From the NCBI GenBank assembly GCA_020052975.1, contig JAGVOC010000444.1, positions 1-12,578 of the forward strand: a stretch of DNA of 12,578 nucleotides, written 5' to 3'. The DNA is from Desulfobacterales bacterium (lineage in GTDB: Bacteria; Desulfobacterota; Desulfobacteria; Desulfobacterales; RPRI01). The notes beneath the pieces are model-generated. The model did not search any database and was not told the DNA's origin. It saw only the letters and a list, made by a program, of their open reading frames with translations. Positions 1-5,421 of this stretch are shown piece by piece (positions within the stretch are counted from its first letter, which is position 1; each line of letters opens with the position of its first letter). Position numbers and translations under genes: made by a program.

Positions 1-410
1 AAGACAACCCGCTTTGCTCCGATGGAATCAATGGCACTCCCCAGGCGGATGAACAATCCTTCCAGGTCGTACTCACCCGTCTCCTCAATCTCGTTTCGCT
101 CGATTTTGACGTGGTCCATTGCGATGAGGCCACGCGACATAATGTCATGTATATCAAAACCAAGGGAGATGAAATTCTTCGCGAGATCCTCCGGCGTCTC
201 CTCGAAGGTCATGAAGACCCCGGGTTCTCCGTAATCCATGGCGCCCCGCATGAGAAACTCCATGGCGAAAAGTGTTTTGCCGGAACCTGCACCGCCGCAG
301 ATCAGGGTTGGCCTGCCTCTCGGAAGCCCTCCCTTCGTGATCTCATCGAGGCCCTTGATGCCCGTCGGGCATTTTTCAAGAACAACAACATCATGTTTTG
401 CCTTAACCAT
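1..410 (-). CDS. KaiC-family RecA-like ATPase, N-terminal part (runs off left edge)
   Basis: The reverse strand reads in frame from an ATG at 410 to the window edge, giving about 136 residues of a KaiC/RadA-type ATPase. The start is followed by a region typical of KaiC N-termini (CPTGIKGLDEITKGGLPRG), then a Walker A loop (GGAGSGKT) near residues 40-47 and the segment EPGVFMTFEETPEDL near 60-75, which matches the KaiC lobe where beta strand 2 carries paired acidic residues. The ATG at 410 is preferred to the one at 416 because a GGAG at 417-420 then sits six bases upstream. KaiC-like single- or double-lobe ATPases in non-cyanobacteria act in signalling or stress roles that are mostly unassigned. 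The gene points away from the tRNA site and its flank carries no phage genes, so it is read as host chromosome. The rest of the gene and the lobe number cannot be seen. Confidence 0.85.
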   Translation of the reverse strand, partial: MVKAKHDVVVLEKCPTGIKGLDEITKGGLPRGRPTLICGGAGSGKTLFAMEFLMRGAMDYGEPGVFMTFEETPEDLAKNFISLGFDIHDIMSRGLIAMDHVKIERNEIEETGEYDLEGLFIRLGSAIDSIGAKRVV

Positions 411-459
411 TGTCATCTCCAAGCAACTTTATTAGTCTGACGTAATGTCCATTCAGCCC

Positions 460-498
460 CATCCACCTCTGCCTTCCAAGGGAGAAGGTGAGGGGATG
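460..498. repeat. REP-like imperfect hairpin upstream of kaiC-like gene
   Basis: CATCC (460-464), CCTC (466-469) and CCTTC (472-476) pair with GAAGG (484-488), GAGG (490-493) and GGATG (494-498) around a 7-nt loop. This gives 14 base pairs with small bulges. It resembles chromosomal repetitive extragenic palindromes. A run of T follows only about 11 nt later on the plus strand, so it is not a clean terminator. Copy number in the genome is unknown from this window. Confidence 0.45.
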
Positions 499-675
499 AT
501 GTCATTTCGTTTTTTTCCGTTGAAGTGAATTATCAAAAAATTTATTATATTTCAATAGAAAAATGCAGGAATTATGTACGCATGGTCGCCTATGCTGTAG
601 ACAAATCGTCCTTCTGTTTTCTCAGCCGTCACACGGAACCTGTCTTAGAAGGAACTGAGGGATGTTGAAAAAAGT

Positions 676-722
676 GGACTCTGTATTGTACGATTCAGCA
701 CTCGTCTTTTAACTGGTGACAT
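676..722 (-). pseudogene. Decayed 5' end of an integrase gene on the host side of the attachment site
   Basis: The reverse strand from 722 aligns with the first bases of the intact integrase gene starting at 2052. Both begin ATGTCA; after a 5-nt gap both share the block CCAGTTAAAAGACG and then ATCGTACA at the same spacing, with scattered matches up to about 676. As a forward-strand word the two loci share 16 identical bases (703-718 and 2028-2043). The 5-nt deletion shifts the frame and the similarity fades after about 47 nt, so only a remnant of the N-terminal DNA-binding region (start MSVHQLKDGRW in the intact copy) survives. This points to an earlier related element at the same locus. Confidence 0.6.
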
Positions 723-750
723 GCTCGTTCCTTAATTGGGATCCGGTTTA

Positions 751-774
751 AATTTGGTCACAATTTGGTCACAA
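751..774. repeat. Tandem 11-bp repeat next to the attachment site
   Basis: AATTTGGTCAC occurs twice back to back (751-761, 762-772), followed by AA. It lies about 50 bp left of the tRNA fragment. A related pair (GTTTACCA twice) lies on the other side of the tRNA fragment near the integrase stop, so both could be recombinase arm or accessory-protein sites. That role is inference. Confidence 0.5.
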
Positions 775-778
775 CCGA

Positions 779-813
779 CGAAAAAAGGGCTACGATGTAA
801 TATCGTAACCCTT
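779..813 (-). terminator. Rho-independent terminator of the tRNA-Val locus
   Basis: Read on the minus strand, the arm at 813-802 pairs with 796-785 over 12 positions with a single G-T wobble. The loop is 5 nt and the stem is followed by six T (786-781). It sits 10 nt after the CCA end of the tRNA fragment and in the same direction, as expected for the original tRNA terminator. It supports reading sequence left of 824 as original host flank. Confidence 0.8.
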
Positions 814-823
814 TGATATTTAT

Positions 824-870
824 TGGTAGGCGGTGCTGGGTTTGAACCAGCGACTTCTACCGTGTGAAGG
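824..870 (-). other. Left attachment site: 3' half of tRNA-Val(CAC)
   Basis: On the minus strand the sequence contains the anticodon loop TTCACAC (anticodon CAC, valine), the 3' anticodon arm GGTAG, a perfect T-arm (GCTGG, TTCAAAC, CCAGC), the acceptor strand ACCGCCT and ACCA. No D-arm or 5' acceptor strand (expected AGGCGGT) exists upstream, and the base-paired partner of GGTAG is replaced by CGCCC with two mismatches. This is therefore a displaced 3' fragment, not a working tRNA. Tyrosine integrases commonly use tRNA 3' halves as attachment sites, and the integrase gene ends only 75 bp away. The complete tRNA should be regenerated at the right end of the element, outside the window. Confidence 0.85.
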
Positions 871-931
871 GCGACCGCTACTATTTTATCTAATATTATC
901 CGGCTAATACAAATCAGCAAGTCTAATAAAT

Positions 932-951
932 GTTTACCAATAAGTTTACCA
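932..951. repeat. Direct repeat GTTTACCA x2 at the integrase stop
   Basis: GTTTACCA occurs at 932-939 and 944-951, separated by TAAG-type spacer sequence; the second copy covers the last codons of the integrase gene. Together with the tandem repeat at 751-774 it flanks the tRNA fragment. Possible integrase arm-type sites, by analogy only. Confidence 0.35.
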
Positions 952-2052
952 GCCCATCATTGGAAGTTTATTGATGGCGTTTTGGTGCATTAATTTATTC
1001 GTGTGCTGATAAACCCTTAATGTTAAAGTAGGATTTGAATGGCCTACGATTTCCGAAACCGATTTGAGGTCCGCGCCGGCATCGAGCATCATGCTCACGA
1101 AAGCGTGTCTGTACGAATACGGCCGGATCGCCCGGGTAATCCCGGATAGCCTTTTAACCCTGCCCCATGATGTCTGCAACGATTTTATGGATGCGCCCTT
1201 GTAATTGACAATGCTCATGTTGTTTATTTTTTTCTCCAGCTCTTCGTCTTTCTGCTTTTCCTGTACCCTTGCCCCTAACACCTTGACCCTCTTTACATCT
1301 TCTTCTTTCCATGCCTCGAGCAGATCCCTAAACTCTTTATACAGAGGGACGTCTCTGTATTTCAGGCCGTGTTTTTTTGCTGAGATTATCCTCATAGAGT
1401 TTTGATCGAAATTAACACTCGACCATTTCAGCGAAAGAATCTCTCTGCCTGGCCTGGACCCGGTGTAGAATATAATCTTCAATGCCCGCTGCAGGTGAGG
1501 GGGTGCAAATTTGTCTATCGCTTTCATTTCGGTTAATGTGGGCGGTGTTATGATCTCCGGATCCGGACGGGGCTTCTTGTATCCCGACAATGGATTTTGA
1601 GAAATAAGCGCCCTTCCTACCGCCCAATTCATGATGGCCTGGATGTCGGTTATCTCGCGGCTGATAGTTGCGTTTTTCAGGCCCAGGGCCTGACGTTTTA
1701 TGACATACTGATCTATTCGCTCTTTGGTTATTTTCAGGGATTCGGTGTTGCCGAATTCGGGCAAAAGGAGTGCCTTTAATTTGTATTTTAAAACGCTATA
1801 AGTGGTTGGCTCTATCGAGGCGATCCGCCCCGTAAGATACTGTGCGGCAAGCTCAGAAAATAAAGGTGATATATTATCCGGCGCGGGTGATTTCGAATGC
1901 CTCATAAAGGCGAGGTCGGCGTCACGCTCCCTGGCTTTTGTTTCCGCGCCAGAGCCACGCCCGAAGTACTCCCGCCTGGGTTTCAGCTTTTTGCCGTCCC
2001 GGATCCGGTAATGTACGATCCATCGCCCGTCTTTTAACTGGTGTACTGACAT
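946..2052 (-). CDS. int: Tyrosine-recombinase integrase
   Basis: A 368-residue site-specific recombinase that would insert the element at tRNA-Val. The N-terminal 60 residues resemble the arm-binding region of phage integrases, residues 64-160 the SAM-like core-binding domain, and 170-355 the catalytic domain. Visible catalytic positions are Arg200 (GSRPGREILSLKW, the subfamily with one extra residue between Arg and Glu), Lys226/227, Arg315-His316 (SYRHAF), His338 (VGHSN) and the nucleophile Tyr348 (RVYQH). The first His of the usual HxxR box is Tyr312. A long charged insert (about 245-285) separates strands of the catalytic domain. The ATG at 2052 lies inside the 3' end of the upstream PEP-CTERM gene (19-nt overlap) and has no strong ribosome site of its own, so translational coupling is likely. 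Its stop is 75 bp from the attachment site, the usual layout. Confidence 0.93.
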   Translation of the reverse strand: MSVHQLKDGRWIVHYRIRDGKKLKPRREYFGRGSGAETKARERDADLAFMRHSKSPAPDNISPLFSELAAQYLTGRIASIEPTTYSVLKYKLKALLLPEFGNTESLKITKERIDQYVIKRQALGLKNATISREITDIQAIMNWAVGRALISQNPLSGYKKPRPDPEIITPPTLTEMKAIDKFAPPHLQRALKIIFYTGSRPGREILSLKWSSVNFDQNSMRIISAKKHGLKYRDVPLYKEFRDLLEAWKEEDVKRVKVLGARVQEKQKDEELEKKINNMSIVNYKGASIKSLQTSWGRVKRLSGITRAIRPYSYRHAFVSMMLDAGADLKSVSEIVGHSNPTLTLRVYQHTNKLMHQNAINKLPMMGW

Positions 2053-2666
2053 AGTTTATCTTTTTTTAATAATAGAAGCCCGGCTAATCCGGCACTTATC
2101 AACAATATTGTGGCTGGCTCCGGGATCGGGGTTCCGTAAATCTCAAAAGCGCCAGGGAAATAATTTTGTGAAACGGTGGATAACGTCCAGTCTCCGCCAT
2201 AAGTTGTATAGGCAATCTGGCCTGCAGGATCTCTGGCCCATCTCAAATAAAGGGTTGTATCGGGATGCCCAGGCGTCACATACAGCCAGTATTCCTTGCT
2301 GGCAAAGAGGGTTGGCGTGCTGATTGAATCCACAATTATCATAGATTCAAAAGCCATGTCACGTATCACTGTTAAGGATTCGAGGGCTTGCCCAGGAAGA
2401 TTGTTTTCGCTTTCTAATATTTTAAGATTGGCGATATGAGGCCCTGCTTGAACATAAAGAGGGATGCCTATCGCTTCAAAACTATAATTGGTGTCTGATG
2501 GAACGGTGAAACTAAAAGCCATTTGAATGAAGGAAGGAATGCCCCAGCGAGTGCCTTCTGCAGGGTACATTAAATTGCTTGAAATAGTATCACCTTGGGC
2601 ATTTCCAACGATGCAAAATATTAGCCACATTACATAAATCAACCCAGCTAAATATTTCTTTTTCAT
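2034..2666 (-). CDS. PEP-CTERM surface protein (choice-of-anchor R-like)
   Basis: A 210-residue secreted protein. Residues 1-25 form a signal peptide (basic MKKK, hydrophobic core, GNAQG cleavage region). Residues about 45-178 resemble the beta-rich 'choice-of-anchor' domain, with the recurrent LPGQAL and KEYWLYVTPG segments. The C-terminus carries the exosortase sorting signal: PEP at 182-184, a hydrophobic helix 185-200 and a basic KK at 201-202, then an eight-residue tail. PEP-CTERM proteins are cleaved by exosortase and displayed or released at the envelope, so the host must encode that system for this protein to be processed. An AGGGA sits seven bases before the ATG. It begins 3 bp after the TerB-like gene and overlaps the integrase start, so all three probably share an mRNA. 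Such a gene in an integrase operon suggests lysogenic cargo (inference). Confidence 0.85.
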   Translation of the reverse strand: MKKKYLAGLIYVMWLIFCIVGNAQGDTISSNLMYPAEGTRWGIPSFIQMAFSFTVPSDTNYSFEAIGIPLYVQAGPHIANLKILESENNLPGQALESLTVIRDMAFESMIIVDSISTPTLFASKEYWLYVTPGHPDTTLYLRWARDPAGQIAYTTYGGDWTLSTVSQNYFPGAFEIYGTPIPEPATILLISAGLAGLLLLKKDKLCQYTS

Positions 2667-2669
2667 TTA

Positions 2670-3242
2670 TTATCCCTGTGTTTCTATCAACTTTTTTAAT
2701 CGTTTAAGCACCTCGGCTTCCCGTTTTTTGGGTGTGCCGCCGACTGCAACTATAGCTAAAGCTGTTGCATATACATCAATACGATAGGGAAGCGGCAAAG
2801 GCATAATTGATGCGATCATTTCGTCGCATTCGGCCAGTTCGGCTGCTCGATACCACTCTCCGCTGCGTGATGCGTAATAAAACCATGGCCTGTGTTTATC
2901 GTAAGCAAGCTCCGCGCCCTGCCTGTTTAAAAACTCAAAAACAAGATTGCGCTCGGCTTCGGACGTGGTTCCGTCGATGCGTGCAAGGGATTGAAGTATC
3001 ATCACGGCGGCTGAGTGAGCGGCTACTGCTGCTCTTATTTCGTCCCGGATAATTTTAATATCCGGATCATTGTATCTATCTCCTGAGCCTGCTGATTCCG
3101 TGTTTACAACCTGTGGCTGCGTATCTTCTCTCTCGGTTATAACCTGGGCTTGAATCGTGATCTTTGGTGCTTTCCTGTTCGAGGAATAAATCAAATAGGC
3201 TATAACCACAATGATTGATATTATAAAAACAACACCCACCAT
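2670..3242 (-). CDS. Membrane-anchored TerB-like protein
   Basis: 190 residues. One N-terminal transmembrane helix (about residues 3-19), a polar linker (20-75), then a helical domain (about 77-189) with features of the TerB/DjlA-like fold: ARIDGTTSEAERNLVFEFL near 88-106 and a second repeat-like helix pair ending AIVAVGGTPKKREAEVLKRL. In TerB-like proteins two such segments carry acidic metal-contacting residues; here the second repeat has GGTPKKRE where many relatives have an Asp-Gly pair, so metal binding is uncertain. A strong AGGAGG precedes the ATG. The domain would face the cytoplasm with an N-out anchor, though topology is not certain. TerB-like proteins are tied to tellurite/phage-related stress systems; the actual role here is unknown. 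Confidence 0.6.
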   Translation of the reverse strand: MVGVVFIISIIVVIAYLIYSSNRKAPKITIQAQVITEREDTQPQVVNTESAGSGDRYNDPDIKIIRDEIRAAVAAHSAAVMILQSLARIDGTTSEAERNLVFEFLNRQGAELAYDKHRPWFYYASRSGEWYRAAELAECDEMIASIMPLPLPYRIDVYATALAIVAVGGTPKKREAEVLKRLKKLIETQG

Positions 3243-3284
3243 GTTGCCTCCTTTTTATCGGTTGCAATTATGTCATGAACGTAA

Positions 3285-3788
3285 TCACGTTTCCGGATCT
3301 TCGGTGCCAGTAGGGCCGCAATTGCCCGGATTTAAGCTGAACGGCGGAGAGCCGCCAGCACACCCTTTTAATTCTTTATTTTCAACCTCCAGCCTTTTAA
3401 TAGTTTTTTCCATTCTATTCTGCATATCGAGTTTTTCTTTCTCAGCCTTGGCGGCATGCTTGAAGGCGCAGAGATTAGCCTGTATCGCTTTAATTAGAAC
3501 ATCGTTTTCTGAATCAAATATCTCCTTGAGATCGCCGATGGCTTGTTTGAACTCCGAGTCGTTAGAGACAGATGGTTTGGTTTTAAACTCAGTTTTATTT
3601 TGGTTTATTAAATTTGTGAGTATATCTGAAGGTTTTTTCTTATTATTTTCAAGCTCTGATAAATAATTATGCGTAATACCGAGGCGATCCCCAAATTGTG
3701 TTTGAGAAAGCCCCAGCGCCAATCTTATTGCCTTGATTTCGCCCCCGTTTAAATTATTTTTAATCTTAGTGTAAATTTTTCTTGACAT
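3285..3788 (-). CDS. Xre-family repressor-like regulator with coiled coil
   Basis: 167 residues from the ATG at 3788. Residues 16-58 form an HTH_3 (Cro/CI-type) DNA-binding domain: LGLSQTQFGDRLGITHNYLSEL contains the two core helices in the expected spacing, followed by the basic NNKKKPS turn. Residues about 110-141 are a charged coiled coil suited to dimerisation. The tail is Pro/Gly rich and has no LexA/CI-type peptidase motif, so SOS autocleavage is not expected. A GTG start at 3815 would add nine residues and would overlap the stop of a six-codon leader ORF; the ATG is favoured weakly (GAG seven bases upstream). It heads the leftward operon toward the integrase, the place where a lysogeny regulator is expected. 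Confidence 0.75.
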   Translation of the reverse strand: MSRKIYTKIKNNLNGGEIKAIRLALGLSQTQFGDRLGITHNYLSELENNKKKPSDILTNLINQNKTEFKTKPSVSNDSEFKQAIGDLKEIFDSENDVLIKAIQANLCAFKHAAKAEKEKLDMQNRMEKTIKRLEVENKELKGCAGGSPPFSLNPGNCGPTGTEDPET

Positions 3789-3810
3789 AGTTAAACTCAG
3801 TGTGTATTTT
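3782..3810 (+). promoter_or_regulatory. Possible rightward sigma70 promoter over the repressor start
   Basis: TTGACA (3782-3787) is followed after 17 nt by TATTTT (3805-3810) on the plus strand. The box overlaps the ATG of the repressor gene, and the first transcribed bases would be the leader repeat at 3817-3835. No plus-strand gene follows directly, since the zinc-ribbon gene lies there on the minus strand, so a transcript would be antisense to it before reaching 4285. Sequence match only. Confidence 0.3.
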
Positions 3811-3811
3811 C

Positions 3812-3835
3812 TCACCCCAGAATCAACATTAACCC
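3812..3835. repeat. Leader repeat copy 1 (AATCAACATTAACCC)
   Basis: CCAGAATCAACAT (3817-3829) recurs at 4263-4275, and AATCAACATTAACCC (3821-3835) recurs at 4403-4417. On the minus strand this copy reads GGGTTAATGTTGATT and contains a six-codon ORF (MLILG, 3829-3812) whose TGA overlaps a GTG start of the repressor gene. The similarity with copy 2 continues into the next 15 nt of both minus-strand genes. Confidence 0.6.
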
Positions 3836-3841
3836 TAAAGC

Positions 3842-4246
3842 TTATTTTAATTTCTCAACGATAGAGGTTAAGTTTTCATGGATCATGATTTCATATCTAC
3901 ACCCGCTGCAATAATACGGAAAAATCTTAAAGTCAGGGGTTCCCACAAGTGGGGTTTTGCACTTGGGGCAGAATGCTATTGGCATGTACCGGCCATCCAT
4001 GTCCTTTTTATAAAGTGCCCCCATATGTTCTGTAAATTCTTTGGGCGTCGTAGCTTTGTTAAGCTGCTCTGTGCAATTGCCCAATTGTTTCTCAAGCTCG
4101 GCAACCTTTGTTATCAGATTGGCACGATCGGATTCGACCTTGGCAAGTTCCTCCTTTATGAGAAGAAGCCTATCTCTTAGGATAGAACTGCTGCCGTGTT
4201 CGTTTATTAATTTTTCAATCAATGACAGCGGATTTAAAGATTTCAT
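3842..4246 (-). CDS. Coiled-coil zinc-ribbon protein of unknown function
   Basis: 134 residues from the ATG at 4246. Residues about 24-66 form a coiled coil (ILRDRLLLIKEELAKVESDR and on), and the C-terminal third holds a zinc ribbon with CPKC at 93-96 and CSGC at 113-116. The ATG at 4246 is chosen because GGGA lies about nine bases upstream and because a short leader ORF (MLILEWENTL, 4275-4243) ends in TGA overlapping it as ATGA. Longer in-frame starts at 4261 and 4306 read through the repeated leader and are less likely. It is the first gene of the leftward block and ends about 50 bp before the repressor gene. Function not recognised; a nucleic-acid or regulatory role would fit the zinc ribbon. 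Confidence 0.6.
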   Translation of the reverse strand: MKSLNPLSLIEKLINEHGSSSILRDRLLLIKEELAKVESDRANLITKVAELEKQLGNCTEQLNKATTPKEFTEHMGALYKKDMDGRYMPIAFCPKCKTPLVGTPDFKIFPYYCSGCRYEIMIHENLTSIVEKLK

Positions 4247-4249
4247 AAT
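4222..4249 (+). promoter_or_regulatory. Candidate promoter for the 39-residue gene at 4285
   Basis: ATGACA (4222-4227), 16 nt, CATAAT (4244-4249) on the plus strand. It would start transcription near 4256, giving a leader that contains leader repeat copy 2 and the GGAG of the gene at 4285. It lies within the 5' end of the zinc-ribbon gene, so the two divergent units would overlap. Sequence match only. Confidence 0.35.
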
Positions 4250-4275
4250 GTATTTTCCCATTCCAGAATCAACAT
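4243..4275. repeat. Leader repeat copy 2 with 10-codon leader ORF
   Basis: CCAGAATCAACAT (4263-4275) matches copy 1 exactly, and the next minus-strand bases (GGGAAAATACAT against GTGAGAAAATACAC) also align. On the minus strand it encodes MLILEWENTL, ending ATGA over the zinc-ribbon start. On the plus strand it forms the leader of the small gene at 4285. Confidence 0.55.
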
Positions 4276-4284
4276 GGAGCCTTA

Positions 4285-4404
4285 ATGAACATCGTAATAC
4301 ATTCAAAAAACGTAAAGGATTTTAAAAAGACGCAATTGTATTTCGCCAGAAAAGCATCTCTTAAAAGGCTTGCGGAGTATTACAAGCGTCTTTTATTTCA
4401 ATAA
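4285..4404 (+). CDS. 39-residue basic small protein
   Basis: ATG at 4285 preceded by GGAG six bases upstream (4276-4279), ending TAA at 4402-4404. The product is 39 residues, begins MNIVIHSKNVKDFKK and is strongly basic with an amphipathic C-terminal half (KASLKRLAEYYKRLLFQ). No zinc or membrane motif. The good ribosome site, a candidate promoter at 4222-4249 and tight packing between leader repeats support it as a real gene. Function unknown; the charge would suit binding DNA, RNA or a membrane surface. Confidence 0.5.
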   Translation: MNIVIHSKNVKDFKKTQLYFARKASLKRLAEYYKRLLFQ

Positions 4405-4417
4405 TCAACATTAACCC
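4403..4417. repeat. Leader repeat copy 3 (AATCAACATTAACCC)
   Basis: Exact 15-base match to 3821-3835. It overlaps the stop of the 39-residue gene and lies 18 bp before the start of the next plus-strand gene. A shorter partial copy (ATTAACCC, 4881-4888) lies in the divergent gap before 4907. Confidence 0.6.
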
Positions 4418-4435
4418 AAAAACAGGAGATCCCAA

Positions 4436-4627
4436 ATGCCTGATCCCGCAAAAAGCAACGCCGTTGACATGATGTCTAAAATCCAAATTCTTTCACGTGC
4501 TATGGGCGTGTCCGTGAAAGACACTTTTAACCCAACCACCGGGATGCTTACGAACAGAATAACTCCACCCGTTGATGAAATTATCGCCAATTATAAAAAG
4601 CTCTACGCGGCCTTAGTTGAGGAATAA
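4436..4627 (+). CDS. Small unrecognised protein
   Basis: 63 residues, start ATG at 4436 with AGGAG about seven bases upstream (in ACAGGAGATCCCAA). It begins MPDPAKSNAVDMMSK and is predicted helical, with an NPTTGM turn in the middle and a C-terminal helix (DEIIANYKKLYAALVEE). No cysteines, membrane segment or known motif. Its TAA (4625-4627) abuts exactly the stop of the convergent gene on the other strand. Function unknown. Confidence 0.55.
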   Translation: MPDPAKSNAVDMMSKIQILSRAMGVSVKDTFNPTTGMLTNRITPPVDEIIANYKKLYAALVEE

Positions 4628-4879
4628 TCAAAACAGGCACTGCTCTTTTGCCTGTTCGGCGGTTGCGCTGAGATTTTGGACATAAACCTCCATTGTCTCA
4701 CCAGTGGTTAAATTTAAGTACTTATTGCGTCCCATAGAGGTGAAATCATAATGGCTTACATCGTGACCGATCTCAATCTCGTACTCACCAAGCAGCTCAA
4801 TAATCACATAATCACCATCGGGTGTTTTGGCGGCTGCCATACCGCTTTTAATGTTAAACATTACAACAGTTGCATTCAT
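4628..4879 (-). CDS. Small unrecognised beta-rich protein
   Basis: 83 residues, ATG at 4879 with AAGGG seven bases upstream. The first two thirds alternate like beta strands (NATVVMFNIKSG, GDYVIIELLGEYEIEIG, KYLNLTTGETMEVYVQNL), suggesting a small barrel; the last 15 residues are helical and end in CLF. No catalytic motif seen. It is a lone minus-strand gene between plus-strand genes: convergent without gap at its 3' end, and only 27 bp from the divergent gene at 4907, so the two start signals share the gap. Function unknown. Confidence 0.55.
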   Translation of the reverse strand: MNATVVMFNIKSGMAAAKTPDGDYVIIELLGEYEIEIGHDVSHYDFTSMGRNKYLNLTTGETMEVYVQNLSATAEQAKEQCLF

Positions 4880-4906
4880 TATTAACCCTTAAAAAGGAGA
4901 TAGCCC

Positions 4907-5146
4907 ATGCCTCAAGTCCTTAATCGTGACGAATTCAAACTCTTTGCCGCTCATAAGTATGATGAATTCGAGGCAAGGGGTGTATCCGTTGAGCTGGCAG
5001 CCAAAGAAATTGAGTCCGAGATTGAAAAAAAAGAAGCCGGTCTCCATAAGCTGCACATGCTCCGAAATGACATTTCAACCCATATGGGTGCGATATCCGA
5101 TTCTTTTGATCGGAATAAACACACCCATAATTTTGCAAATATTTAG
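4907..5146 (+). CDS. Small helical unrecognised protein
   Basis: 79 residues; AAGGAG lies eight bases before the ATG at 4907. The sequence is helical and charged (DEFKLFAAHKYDEFEARGVS, then ELAAKEIESEIEKKEAG as a likely coiled coil) with a His/Asn-rich tail. The last codons overlap the convergent gene by 4 nt. Function unknown. The layout (own strong ribosome site, own divergent gap) suggests independent transcription. Confidence 0.55.
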   Translation: MPQVLNRDEFKLFAAHKYDEFEARGVSVELAAKEIESEIEKKEAGLHKLHMLRNDISTHMGAISDSFDRNKHTHNFANI

Positions 5147-5391
5147 CCGTATAATTCCCGGCTGGCCGCTATGTCGGCAAGTTCTTTTTTAGTCATTAGT
5201 TTCAGATAATAGCCATTTTTAAATGGACTGCTCTTATCATGGCAGTGTGCAACCCAATGGCCTATATTTTCAGCGCGTGTGATTTTCTTGTCGTAGCCAT
5301 GAATATGCCACTTTTCACAAAAAGGGCACCAGGCTTTAACCTGCCCCTTTCCGGTGGGGAAACATTTTAAAACCGGTATTTTCGATATCAT
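5143..5391 (-). CDS. Small Cys/His-rich protein (probable zinc binder)
   Basis: 82 residues with a compact Cys/His set: Cys10, CPFC at 22-25, His29 and His31 (KWHIHG), then HWVAHCH at 45-51. These can form one or two zinc sites. The pattern (CPFC, WHIHG, GHWVAHC, SPF, GYYL) resembles small hypothetical proteins common in phages and prophages. The ATG at 5391 faces the divergent gene at 5422 across 30 bp. The role is unknown; nucleic-acid or regulator binding is only a guess. Confidence 0.6.
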   Translation of the reverse strand: MISKIPVLKCFPTGKGQVKAWCPFCEKWHIHGYDKKITRAENIGHWVAHCHDKSSPFKNGYYLKLMTKKELADIAASRELYG

Positions 5392-5421
5392 ACTTATTTG
5401 TCCTTTTCAGGAGTTTAAAAA

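Noticed and set aside
111..440. Plus-strand ORFs over the left end
   Set aside because: They are shadows of the KaiC-like gene, which has clear Walker A and family motifs on the minus strand.
824..900. Intact tRNA-Val
   Set aside because: No 5' acceptor strand, D-arm or correct 5' anticodon stem is found upstream on the minus strand; only the 3' half is present.
732..920. 62-residue minus-strand ORF across the tRNA fragment
   Set aside because: Its middle (AGSNPAPPTNK) is the well-known false translation of a tRNA T-arm and acceptor end; it is not a gene.
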